A stretch of 64,000 nt of DNA from Frankineae bacterium MT45 (GTDB lineage: Bacteria > Actinomycetota > Actinomycetes > Mycobacteriales > Jatrophihabitantaceae): positions 4,089,423 through 4,153,422 of the forward strand of contig LT629697.1 in the NCBI GenBank assembly GCA_900100325.1, given 5' to 3'. Positions 40,509 through 47,806 of the stretch are shown piece after piece; the stretch's first letter is position 1, and each line of letters opens with the position of its first letter. The notes below the pieces were generated by a model. The model made no database searches, was not told the origin of the DNA, and saw only the letters and a program-made list of their open reading frames with translations. Position numbers and translations under genes: made by a program.

Positions 40509-41165
40509 TCACGGAATCGGGCGTTCAACAGTCTCGTCCCAGGGTTGGGCCCAGCCACCGAGGCGAAGCAGTGCGTCGAGAAGGCCGGCGGTGAAACCCC
40601 ACACGAAGAGGTCGCTCACCGCGAACCCCGGGCCGCGGAACCCGGACGGGTGGGTGACCCGGAACCGATTGGACGGATTGGCCAGCTCCGCGATGGGGAC
40701 GTTGGCGACGCGAGCGACCTCGTTGGCGTCGACGACGCCGACCTCGTGAAGGCCCCGCCACCAGGCGATCACCGGCGTGACCAGGAAGCTCGAGGGCGGC
40801 AGGAAGAGATCCGGCAGCACAGCGATGACCTCAACCGACTCGGCCCGGAGCCCGACCTCTTCGTTCGCCTCGCGCAGCGCCGTCTGCGTGCGGTCGGCGT
40901 CGGCTTCATCGACCGCACCGCCGGGGAAGGCGACCTGACCGGCGTGGTTGCGCATCCGGGCCGCCCGCTCCAGCAGCAGCACCGATGGTCCGGCCACCGT
41001 CTCGCTGATCGCGATCAGGACGGCCGAGCGCCGCGCGGTGACGCCATCGGGGACGGTGGAGAAGCGGGTGATCGCGTCGGCCCGGACGGTGGAAGCGGCA
41101 GTGGCTAAGGGCTGCAGCCACTCCGGAAGGCCGGTGCTCGCCGGAGGACCAGGTTCAGCTGGCAT
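40509..41165 (-). CDS. Nudix CoA pyrophosphatase (NudL-like, Rv3672c type)
   Basis: About 218 residues from the ATG at 41165. The Nudix box is [20 protein letters not shown] followed by EEVGL, preceded by the CoA-specific UPF0035 pattern [21 protein letters not shown] downstream [14 protein letters not shown] is typical of NudL/PCD1 enzymes, which cleave CoA and its thioesters to 4'-phosphopantetheine and 3',5'-ADP. The start lies 11 bp inside the end of nth, so translation is coupled. Confidence 0.88.
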   Translation of the reverse strand: MPAEPGPPASTGLPEWLQPLATAASTVRADAITRFSTVPDGVTARRSAVLIAISETVAGPSVLLLERAARMRNHAGQVAFPGGAVDEADADRTQTALREANEEVGLRAESVEVIAVLPDLFLPPSSFLVTPVIAWWRGLHEVGVVDANEVARVANVPIAELANPSNRFRVTHPSGFRGPGFAVSDLFVWGFTAGLLDALLRLGGWAQPWDETVERPIP

Positions 41166-41937
41166 CGGCGAGCTGACTTCCGCTTCGGAGCAGCTTGGCC
41201 GCGACCTGCGGATCAGTCGGCCCCTCACCGTAGGAGGGGCAGAGCTTGGCCAGCGGGCACGCGCCGCAGGCCGGGCGCCGGGCGTGGCAGACCCGGCGGC
41301 CGTGCCAGATAACCCGGTGCGACAGGAGCGTCCAGTCCTTGCGCGGGATCAGCGCAGCCACGTCGGACTCGACCTTTACCGGGTCGGTGTTGCTACTCCA
41401 GGCCCAGCGCCGGGCCAGCCGTCCGAAGTGGGTGTCGATGGTGAGACCGGGCACGTCGAAGGCATTGCCGAGGACGACATTCGCCGTCTTACGTCCGAAG
41501 CCGGGAAGCGTGACCAGATCTTTGAGGCGATTCGGCACCTCCCCGTCGAAGCGCTCGACGAGTTCCTGACCCAGGCGGATGATCGAGTTCGCCTTGTTCC
41601 GGTAAAAGCCAGTGGTTCGGATCAGCTCTTCGAGTTCGGTGCGCTCGGCCCCGGCGTAGTCGGCCGCAGTGCGGTAGCGGCGAAAGAGCGTGGGCGTCAC
41701 GATATTCACCCGCTTGTCGGTGCACTGCGCCGAGAGGATGGTGGCCACCGAGAGCTCCAGGGCGTTGGTGAAGTCCAACTCACAGTGGGCGTCCGGGTAG
41801 AGCTGGGCGAGCTCACGGTCAATGCGCCGGGCCCGGCGGGTCAGCGCCAGCGGGGTCTCGCCGGGCTTCCCAGCGCTGGGGGTCGCGTCTGCTCTGTCGT
41901 CCGGCACGTCCGCAACCCTACGCAGAGGTACTGACAT
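41155..41937 (-). CDS. nth: Endonuclease III
   Basis: About 260 residues from the ATG at 41937. This bifunctional DNA glycosylase/AP lyase acts on oxidised pyrimidines. It shows [14 protein letters not shown] with the catalytic Lys, the helix-hairpin-helix [20 protein letters not shown], the catalytic Asp in [12 protein letters not shown], and the [4Fe-4S] loop [17 protein letters not shown] (Cys spacing 7-2-5 as expected). It overlaps the Nudix gene and probably heads the marP operon. Confidence 0.95.
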   Translation of the reverse strand: MSVPLRRVADVPDDRADATPSAGKPGETPLALTRRARRIDRELAQLYPDAHCELDFTNALELSVATILSAQCTDKRVNIVTPTLFRRYRTAADYAGAERTELEELIRTTGFYRNKANSIIRLGQELVERFDGEVPNRLKDLVTLPGFGRKTANVVLGNAFDVPGLTIDTHFGRLARRWAWSSNTDPVKVESDVAALIPRKDWTLLSHRVIWHGRRVCHARRPACGACPLAKLCPSYGEGPTDPQVAAKLLRSGSQLADAS

Positions 41938-42041
41938 CGCGCCCCGCCGGCACCGCGGCACCACCGAACGTACGTCACCGTTGGCAACCACCCCGGAGAG
42001 TCCCTCCGCCCCCGGCGTCCGGCCCGACTAGGCTGGAGACG

Positions 42042-42335
42042 ATGGCTGGATTCCTCGTGGTGTTGTTCCCGATCGCGCTGCTCGGCTTCATTCTGTTCAT
42101 GCAGAAGGTCGAGGAGCCGCTACGCACCGTCACCACCGAGGAGGACATCGCCCGGTTCCTCGACGATGCGAATCCTGAGGAACTCGACACACTCGTCCGC
42201 GAGGGCACCGATTCGGCCGTGCGCCGCTTCCGCAATCGACTACGCTTGCGGCGCCCTCGCAATGGACGCCGACGGACGTCGACGACCGATTCCACGGGGG
42301 CTGGAAACTCAGGGGCACAGGGGCCCGGAGCGTGA
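42042..42335 (+). CDS. Small single-helix membrane protein
   Basis: A 97-residue protein: MAGFLVVLFPIALLGFILFM forms one membrane helix, then KVEEPLRTVTTEEDIARFLD leads into an acidic helix. A basic segment (RRFRNRLRLRRPRNGRRR) and a Ser/Gly tail complete it. GGAG precedes the ATG. The composition and the ribosome site favour a real gene, divergent from nth and upstream of crp. I do not recognise a family; similar proteins occur at this place in related actinobacteria. Confidence 0.65.
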   Translation: MAGFLVVLFPIALLGFILFMQKVEEPLRTVTTEEDIARFLDDANPEELDTLVREGTDSAVRRFRNRLRLRRPRNGRRRTSTTDSTGAGNSGAQGPGA

Positions 42336-42375
42336 GTGCCCGCGAAATTTGGCTTCGGTCCCCAAGTGATGTACC

Positions 42376-42423
42376 GCGCGACATGGTGCGCGCGGGGCGA
42401 CTCTGCGCGACATTATGCGCACC
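42376..42423. promoter_or_regulatory. Twin 16-bp operators upstream of crp
   Basis: GCGCGACATGGTGCGC (42376-42391) and GCGCGACATTATGCGC (42405-42420) are near-identical repeats 29 bp apart. Each is itself dyad-symmetric (GCGC-N8-GCGC), and GGTGCGC/GCGCACC pair across the whole element. They lie 70-115 bp before crp. The pattern differs from the Crp consensus TGTGA-N6-TCACA, so the bound regulator may not be Crp itself. Confidence 0.5.
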
Positions 42424-42490
42424 GTGCCCGTAGGATTATCTCAACTGTGACGGCGCTCGCATGACTACTGCGAGTTAAGGGGAGCAAAAA

Positions 42491-43165
42491 GTGGACGACA
42501 TTCTGCGCAGAGCGGGCCTATTCCAAGGCGTCGATGATGACGACGCCGAGGCGCTCGGCAGCCAGTTCGAGATCTTCGACGCGGCGCGCGGCACGACGCT
42601 TTTCCACGAAGGCGAGCCTGGCGACAGCCTGTACATCGTCCTCTCCGGCAAGGTAAAGCTCGGACGCCGCTCCACCGATGGTCGCGAGAACCTCGTCGCC
42701 ATCATGGGGCCGGCCGATGAATTCGGTGAGCTCTCGATCTTCGACCCGGGCCCGCGCACGGCAACGGCCGTCGTCGTCACCGACGCCCGGCTCGCCCGCC
42801 TCCCCAAGTCGGCGCTGCAGAAGTGGGTCAACGACCGTCCGGAGATCGCCCTGCAGCTGCTGCGGGTGGTGGCTCGGCGGCTGCGGCGCACCAACACCAT
42901 GCTCGCCGACCTCATCTTCGTCGACGTGCCGGGTCGGGTCGCCAAGCAGTTGCTGCAGCTGGCCCAGCAGTTCGGCTCGGTCGACGGCGGGCAGCTGCGG
43001 GTCACCCACGACCTCACCCAGGAGGAGCTCGCCCAGCTGGTCGGCGCCTCCCGCGAGACCGTCAACAAGGCGCTGGCCGACTTTGCCCAGCGCGGTTGGC
43101 TACGCCTGGAAGGCAAGAGCGTCGTCATCCTCGACCGCGAGCGTCTGGCCCGTCGCGCACGCTAG
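42491..43165 (+). CDS. crp: Crp/Fnr family transcription regulator
   Basis: A 224-residue protein with a GTG start behind AAGGGGAGC. The cyclic-nucleotide fold (about 10-120) has [20 protein letters not shown] and the phosphate-binding cassette [17 protein letters not shown]. The C-terminal winged helix has [20 protein letters not shown]. It is of the size and type of mycobacterial Rv3676 (cAMP receptor protein), which sits at the same place between nth and the MBL/RidA genes. Confidence 0.94.
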   Translation: MDDILRRAGLFQGVDDDDAEALGSQFEIFDAARGTTLFHEGEPGDSLYIVLSGKVKLGRRSTDGRENLVAIMGPADEFGELSIFDPGPRTATAVVVTDARLARLPKSALQKWVNDRPEIALQLLRVVARRLRRTNTMLADLIFVDVPGRVAKQLLQLAQQFGSVDGGQLRVTHDLTQEELAQLVGASRETVNKALADFAQRGWLRLEGKSVVILDRERLARRAR

Positions 43166-43196
43166 TCGCACTCGCTAGTCGGACGCTGCTTCCGCT

Positions 43197-43246
43197 AATA
43201 CCCTTAGTTTGAGGCGCGGCGCCCTCAGCCGTCGCTAAGAGGTATT
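43197..43246. terminator. Bidirectional hairpin between crp and MBL genes
   Basis: AATACCCTTAG and CTAAGAGGTATT pair across a GC-rich inner segment that itself contains GGCGCC. The element starts 32 bp after crp and its right arm includes the stop codon of the facing MBL gene, so it can end both transcripts. Confidence 0.55.
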
Positions 43247-44110
43247 CCGTAGGTAGTGCAGCTGAGCCTCGACTGAAAGCTCAGCCGCCGGCCAGAGGGC
43301 TTCGTCGACGTCCACATAGACCCGCTCGACGATCTGGCGCGCCGTCACCGGGGACGCCGCCGACGCCGTGAGCTCCCCCAGCGCCGCTGACACCTGGGCC
43401 AGTCGGGCCTCGCGATGGGCCAGGTACCGGCTCGCCGCCACCCCGGCCTCGCTCAACTCCGGTCCGTGCCCCGGTAGCACCGTCGCCCCACCGAGTTCCT
43501 GCAGCCGCCGCAGCGACGCCAGATACTCGCCGAGGTCGCCATCCGGGTACGCGACCACCGTGGTGCCCCGGCCGAGAATGGTGTCACCGGTGAGCACAGC
43601 GGCGGCACCCGACAGCGCGCCGGGTCGACTCCCCGGGTCCAGCAGGAACGAGAGCGAATCCGCGGTGTGTCCGGGCGTGGCCCAGACGCGCACCTCAACT
43701 CCGGCCGCCGCGACGACGTCGCCCTCCTGCAGCCCACTGGCCCCGTAGCGAAAGGCCGGATCCAGGCAGCGGACATCCGCACCGGTCAGCTCATGCAGTC
43801 GCTTGGCACCGGCGCTATGGTCGTCGTGGCCGTGCGTGAGCAGGATGACCGCCACTCGCCCGGCGGCGGCCTGGACTGCGGCCAGGTGCTCCGCCTCTTC
43901 CGGCCCGGGGTCAACCACGATCGCACTCGCCTCCCCCGGGGCGCGGAGGATCCAGGTGTTGGTCCCCTCCAGCGTCATCGGGTGCGGATTGCGGGCCAGC
44001 ACCACGCTGGCTAGCTCCGCTACCCGGCGCGGCGTCTCGTAGGCGAGACCCTCCGCGCTCTCGGCGCCGGACTCAGGGCGTTCCGCGCTTCCCACGCCGG
44101 GTTCAGACAC
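43235..44110 (-). CDS. MBL-fold metallohydrolase (Rv3677c-like)
   Basis: A 291-residue metallo-beta-lactamase-fold hydrolase. The metal motif is LLTHGHDDHSAGAKRL, the third ligand lies in VWATPGHTADSLSFL, the Asp in LTGDTILGRGTT and the last His in VLPGHGPELSEAG. A C-terminal helical domain (about 215-290) resembles the LACTB2/beta-lactamase-like-2 type, whose members are RNA endonucleases or thioester hydrolases. It overlaps the upstream Nudix gene by 8 bp. Confidence 0.88.
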   Translation of the reverse strand: MSEPGVGSAERPESGAESAEGLAYETPRRVAELASVVLARNPHPMTLEGTNTWILRAPGEASAIVVDPGPEEAEHLAAVQAAAGRVAVILLTHGHDDHSAGAKRLHELTGADVRCLDPAFRYGASGLQEGDVVAAAGVEVRVWATPGHTADSLSFLLDPGSRPGALSGAAAVLTGDTILGRGTTVVAYPDGDLGEYLASLRRLQELGGATVLPGHGPELSEAGVAASRYLAHREARLAQVSAALGELTASAASPVTARQIVERVYVDVDEALWPAAELSVEAQLHYLRNTS

Positions 44111-44927
44111 TGGCCGGCGGGGCCGCGGGCGGGGTCGGGACCCGGAAGACCGTTCCGTCGCTCAGGCTGACCCGGACCCCGTCGGCGTCGGCGATGATCT
44201 CGGGACGGACCGGGGAGAGGTCGCGCCCGGCCGCAGCGTTGAGCACCTGCTCAACGGTGTCGTAGGCGGCGATCGAATGCAGCGTCACCAGAGTCGGCGG
44301 CAGTAACAGACGCTCTCCGGCCTCGAACTGCGCGATCGCATCCCGGGCCGTCACCCAACTGGCCGTCGAGGACTCAGTGGTCAGATCCTCAGCGTGGGCA
44401 CCGATCGGCATCGCCGCGACGAAGAACCGGGTGTCGTAGCGCCGCGACTCCCCGACCGGGGTGACCCAGCGCGACCAGGGGCGCAGCAGCGACTCGTCGA
44501 CGGCCACGAAGTGCTCGCGCAGCAGGTCACCGAAGCTGATCCGCCCCGTCTCGACGTCCTCGGAGCGGTCCGCCCCCAGATGCAGCGGCGGCGAGGTGAG
44601 GAGGACGCCGGCCTCCTCGAAGGTCTCCCGGGCCGCCGCGCCGACCAGGCTGCGGGCCTCCAACTCCGTGCAGTGGAAGCGGGCGGCGACTTCGGTGGCG
44701 ACCAGCGCGACCGACGAGTCGGAGGGGTCGACCCGGCCGCCGGGGAAGACGGTCATCTGCGGGGCGAAGGCCATCTGGGCGACCCGGGTCAGCAGCCACG
44801 TCTGTACACCGTGGGCACTGTCGCGCAGCAGCACGACGGTGGCCGCGTCACGCACCGGCACGTCGGCCAACCCAGCGCTCACCACCGACGCCGGCACCGC
44901 TGGCTCGGCGGATCCGAACTGCGTCAT
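44103..44927 (-). CDS. Nudix hydrolase
   Basis: A 274-residue protein with an extended Nudix box: FPGGRVDPSDSS, a 20-residue insertion, then AAARETFEEAGVLL. The region DTRFFVAAMPIGAHAEDLTTE and WVTARDAIAQFEAGE corresponds to the NUDT7/19-like or ADP-ribose-type C-terminal part. It overlaps ridA by 4 bp (ATGA) and the MBL gene by 8 bp, giving a three-gene housekeeping operon. The substrate is not defined. Confidence 0.85.
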   Translation of the reverse strand: MTQFGSAEPAVPASVVSAGLADVPVRDAATVVLLRDSAHGVQTWLLTRVAQMAFAPQMTVFPGGRVDPSDSSVALVATEVAARFHCTELEARSLVGAAARETFEEAGVLLTSPPLHLGADRSEDVETGRISFGDLLREHFVAVDESLLRPWSRWVTPVGESRRYDTRFFVAAMPIGAHAEDLTTESSTASWVTARDAIAQFEAGERLLLPPTLVTLHSIAAYDTVEQVLNAAAGRDLSPVRPEIIADADGVRVSLSDGTVFRVPTPPAAPPASV

Positions 44928-45382
44928 GAGAGCTCCACGATGAGCTCGACCTCGACCGGTGCGTCCAGCGGGAGCACCGCGACGCCGACCGCCGAGCGGG
45001 CATGCGCTCCAGCATCGCCGAAGACGCGACCGAGGAAGTTGCTGGCACCGTTGATCACCGCCGGTTGCCCGACGAAGCCCGGATCGCTGGCGACGAACCC
45101 CACCACCTTCACCACCCGCGCCACCGAATCGAGCCCGACGACAGCGTGGATCGCGGCCAGCGCGTTGAGCGCGCAGACTTCGGCGTACCCGGCCGCCGCC
45201 GCCGCCTCAACCTCCGCCCCAACCTTGCCGCTCGCGGGCAGCTCACCGTTGACGAAGGGCAGCTGACCGGACGTGAAGACCAGGGATCCACTGCGCACAG
45301 CGGGCACGTAGGCGGCCACCGGCGCGGCCACGGGCGGGAGGGTTATGCCGAGTTCGGTGAGACGGGCGAGGGGAGACGTCAT
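44924..45382 (-). CDS. RidA family protein (Rv3678c-like)
   Basis: A 152-residue trimeric YjgF/RidA-fold protein: LVFTSGQLPFVNGELPASG, CALNALAAIHAVVGLDSV and GAHARSAVGVAVLPLDAPVE. The conserved Arg in HARSAVGV corresponds to the Arg that binds the substrate carboxylate in enamine/imine deaminases. It may remove reactive imines or have a related role. It heads the RidA-Nudix-MBL operon, divergent to the ArsA-like pair. Confidence 0.88.
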   Translation of the reverse strand: MTSPLARLTELGITLPPVAAPVAAYVPAVRSGSLVFTSGQLPFVNGELPASGKVGAEVEAAAAAGYAEVCALNALAAIHAVVGLDSVARVVKVVGFVASDPGFVGQPAVINGASNFLGRVFGDAGAHARSAVGVAVLPLDAPVEVELIVELS

Positions 45383-45452
45383 GCTCCTATTCTTGCCCTA
45401 GCTGTAAAGCCCGTGAATCATTCACCCCCCGCCGGATGACTAGGGTGATTGC

Positions 45453-46508
45453 ATGGCCCGCGGCGCAGCACCAGCTCCAGCCGTACCCGCCGACGCCCGG
45501 ACGACCTCCCGCACACTGGCCCCGGGTATCTCGGCCGCGGCCCGGCTGCACATCGTCACCGGCAAGGGCGGCACCGGCAAGACGACTGCCTCGGCCGCCT
45601 TGGCGATGGCGCTGGCCCGGGGCGGGCGCCGGGTGCTGCTCATCGAGGTCGAGGGACGGCAGGCGTTCGCCCAGCTCTTCGACGTCCCGGCGCTCCCCTA
45701 CGCCGAGCATCAACTGGCGACGGTGGCCGGCGGCGGAACGGTGGTCGGCCTGGCGATCGACCCCGAGGAGGCGTTCATCGACTACCTCGACATGTTCTAC
45801 AACCTGCGCCGCTCGGCCAAGGTGCTGCGCCGGATGGGTCTCATCGACTTCGTGACCACGCTGGCCCCCGGGGTGCGTGACGTGCTCCTCACCGGAAAGG
45901 TGAAGGAGGCCGCCGTCCGCAGCGACTCGAGCGGCCGTCCGGTCTACGACGCGGTGGTACTGGACGCACCGCCGACCGGGCGGATACGGCCGTTCCTGGA
46001 GGCCACCACCGAGGTCGCGAATCTGGCCAAGGTCGGGCCGATCAACCGGCAGAGCAAGGGCGTGATGGACCTGCTGCACGGCGTTCGGACGTCGGTGCAC
46101 CTGGTCACGCTTCTGGAGGAGATGCCGGTGCAGGAGACGGTGGAGGCGGCGGCCGACCTCACCGGCGCCGGTTACCAACTCGGCAGCGTGATCGTCAACC
46201 GGGCCCGCCCGCAGCTGGTCGCCGCCGGGCAGGTCGGGGCGGACGGCAGCGTCGACGCCGCGTCCCTGGCCCGGGGTTTGAAGGGGAGCAACGTCGATCC
46301 GTCGTTGGCGGCGGCGCTGGCCCAGCAGCTGGCCGAGTACGCCCACCATCAGGGTTCGCAGCTGGCCAACACTGAGTCCCTGGCCACGATCGGCGCCCCC
46401 CGCATCGTCCTCCCGGAGCTATCCCCACCGGTGACCGTCGGCGAACTTCACGAGCTCTCCGAGTACTTCCTGACCGAGCCGAGCAATGCGGGCGGCCCAA
46501 ATGAGTGA
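45453..46508 (+). CDS. ArsA/GET3-like ATPase, first of a pair (Rv3679-like)
   Basis: A 351-residue P-loop ATPase with signature IVTGKGGTGKTTASAALAMA (about residues 34-53, deviant Walker A), VLLIEVEGRQAFAQLF (switch I area) and VVLDAPPTGRIRPFLE (switch II). It lacks the arsenite-binding Cys of true ArsA. In mycobacteria the Rv3679-Rv3680 pair forms a dimeric ATPase complex linked to envelope metabolism and drug tolerance. It overlaps the second ATPase by 8 bp. Confidence 0.9.
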   Translation: MARGAAPAPAVPADARTTSRTLAPGISAAARLHIVTGKGGTGKTTASAALAMALARGGRRVLLIEVEGRQAFAQLFDVPALPYAEHQLATVAGGGTVVGLAIDPEEAFIDYLDMFYNLRRSAKVLRRMGLIDFVTTLAPGVRDVLLTGKVKEAAVRSDSSGRPVYDAVVLDAPPTGRIRPFLEATTEVANLAKVGPINRQSKGVMDLLHGVRTSVHLVTLLEEMPVQETVEAAADLTGAGYQLGSVIVNRARPQLVAAGQVGADGSVDAASLARGLKGSNVDPSLAAALAQQLAEYAHHQGSQLANTESLATIGAPRIVLPELSPPVTVGELHELSEYFLTEPSNAGGPNE

Positions 46509-47739
46509 CGCGCTCGATCTCGGCAGCCTGATCAAGGATCCGTCCACCCGGATCATCGTCACCTGCGGCAGCGGCGGCGTCGGGAAGACGACCACGGCGG
46601 CGGCGCTGGCGATGAAGGCGGCCGAGGCAGGCCGGCGCACGGTCGTGCTCACCATCGACCCGGCGCGCCGGCTGGCCCAGTCGATGGGGCTCACCGAGCT
46701 CGACAACACCCCGCGAGAAGTGCCCGGAACCGACGGCAACCTGCACGCCATGATGCTCGACATGAAGCGGACCTTCGACGACGTGGTGACCACCCACGCG
46801 ACGGCCGACCGGGCCCAGGCCATCTTCGACAACCCGTTCTATCAGGCACTCTCCAGCTCATTCGCCGGCACGCAGGAGTACATGGCGATGGAGAAACTCG
46901 GGCAGCTGCGGGAGGCCCAGAGCACCGACGGCGCCGACGCCTGGGATCTCATCGTGGTGGACACGCCGCCGTCCCGCTCGGCCCTCGACTTCCTCGACGC
47001 CCCGCAGCGCCTCGGGCGCTTCCTGGACGGCCGCCTGATCAAGCTCCTCACCGCGCCGGCCCGGGTCGGAGGTAAGGCGTACCTCAAGGTCGTCACGGCC
47101 TCCTTCAGCGTCGTCACCCGGATCCTGTCGAAGATCCTGGGTAGCGCGCTGCTCACCGACGTCGCCTCCTTCGTCTCCTCACTGGAGGCGATGTTCGGCG
47201 GATTCCGGGAGCGAGCCGACCACACGTACCAGCTCCTGAAGGCTCCGGGGACGCTCTTCGTTGTGGTCGCCGCACCCGAACCGGACGCCCTGCGGGAGGC
47301 CTCCTACTTCGTCGAGCGCCTCAGCGCCGACCAGATGCCACTGGCCGGTCTGGTGGTGAACCGGGTGCACTACGCCGTCGACGGCCTCTCCGCGAGCCGG
47401 GCCGAAGCCGGCGCCGAGGAACTCGCATCAGGCAGCGGCACCGCGCGGGGCTCGGGGCACCGTCCGGCCGGCGGGAAGGCACTGGCTGGCGGCAAGGGGC
47501 TGGCCGGCGAGCGCCCCGAGCGGAAGGTGAAGGCGGCGGATCTGCAGTTGGCCGAGGCGGCGCTGCGGGTGCAGGTCGAGGTGGCACTGTCCGCCGAGCA
47601 CGACCAGCGGATGATCAAGCGCTTCGCCTCCGCGCATCCTGAGGTCGCCCGGGTGAACGTCCGGGCGCTGCCGAGTGACGTCCACGATCTGGACGGTCTG
47701 CGGGAGATCGGGGCCCTCCTCACCGGCGACGGCGGCTGA
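46501..47739 (+). CDS. ArsA/GET3-like ATPase, second of a pair (Rv3680-like)
   Basis: A 412-residue P-loop ATPase from the ATG at 46501. Signature IVTCGSGGVGKTTTAAALAM and VVLTIDPARRLAQSMGL are followed by LIVVDTPPSRSALDFLDAP. A low-complexity linker around residues 300-345 (SGSGTARGSGHR..GGKALAGGKGLAGE) precedes the C-terminal part, which contains LSAEHDQRMIKRF. It should pair with the previous protein to form a heterodimer. In M. tuberculosis whiB4 follows, but here the next gene is the PBP directly. Confidence 0.9.
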   Translation: MSDALDLGSLIKDPSTRIIVTCGSGGVGKTTTAAALAMKAAEAGRRTVVLTIDPARRLAQSMGLTELDNTPREVPGTDGNLHAMMLDMKRTFDDVVTTHATADRAQAIFDNPFYQALSSSFAGTQEYMAMEKLGQLREAQSTDGADAWDLIVVDTPPSRSALDFLDAPQRLGRFLDGRLIKLLTAPARVGGKAYLKVVTASFSVVTRILSKILGSALLTDVASFVSSLEAMFGGFRERADHTYQLLKAPGTLFVVVAAPEPDALREASYFVERLSADQMPLAGLVVNRVHYAVDGLSASRAEAGAEELASGSGTARGSGHRPAGGKALAGGKGLAGERPERKVKAADLQLAEAALRVQVEVALSAEHDQRMIKRFASAHPEVARVNVRALPSDVHDLDGLREIGALLTGDGG

Positions 47740-47806
47740 GCCCGTCAGTATTCGGACAAATGCCGCAATCAGGTTCCCTTAAGGTTTCTGCCGTACCCTC
47801 AATCCC

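Noticed and set aside
42376-42423. Autoregulatory Crp sites before crp
   Set aside because: The dyads lack TGTGA/TCACA half-sites, so I do not call them Crp boxes.
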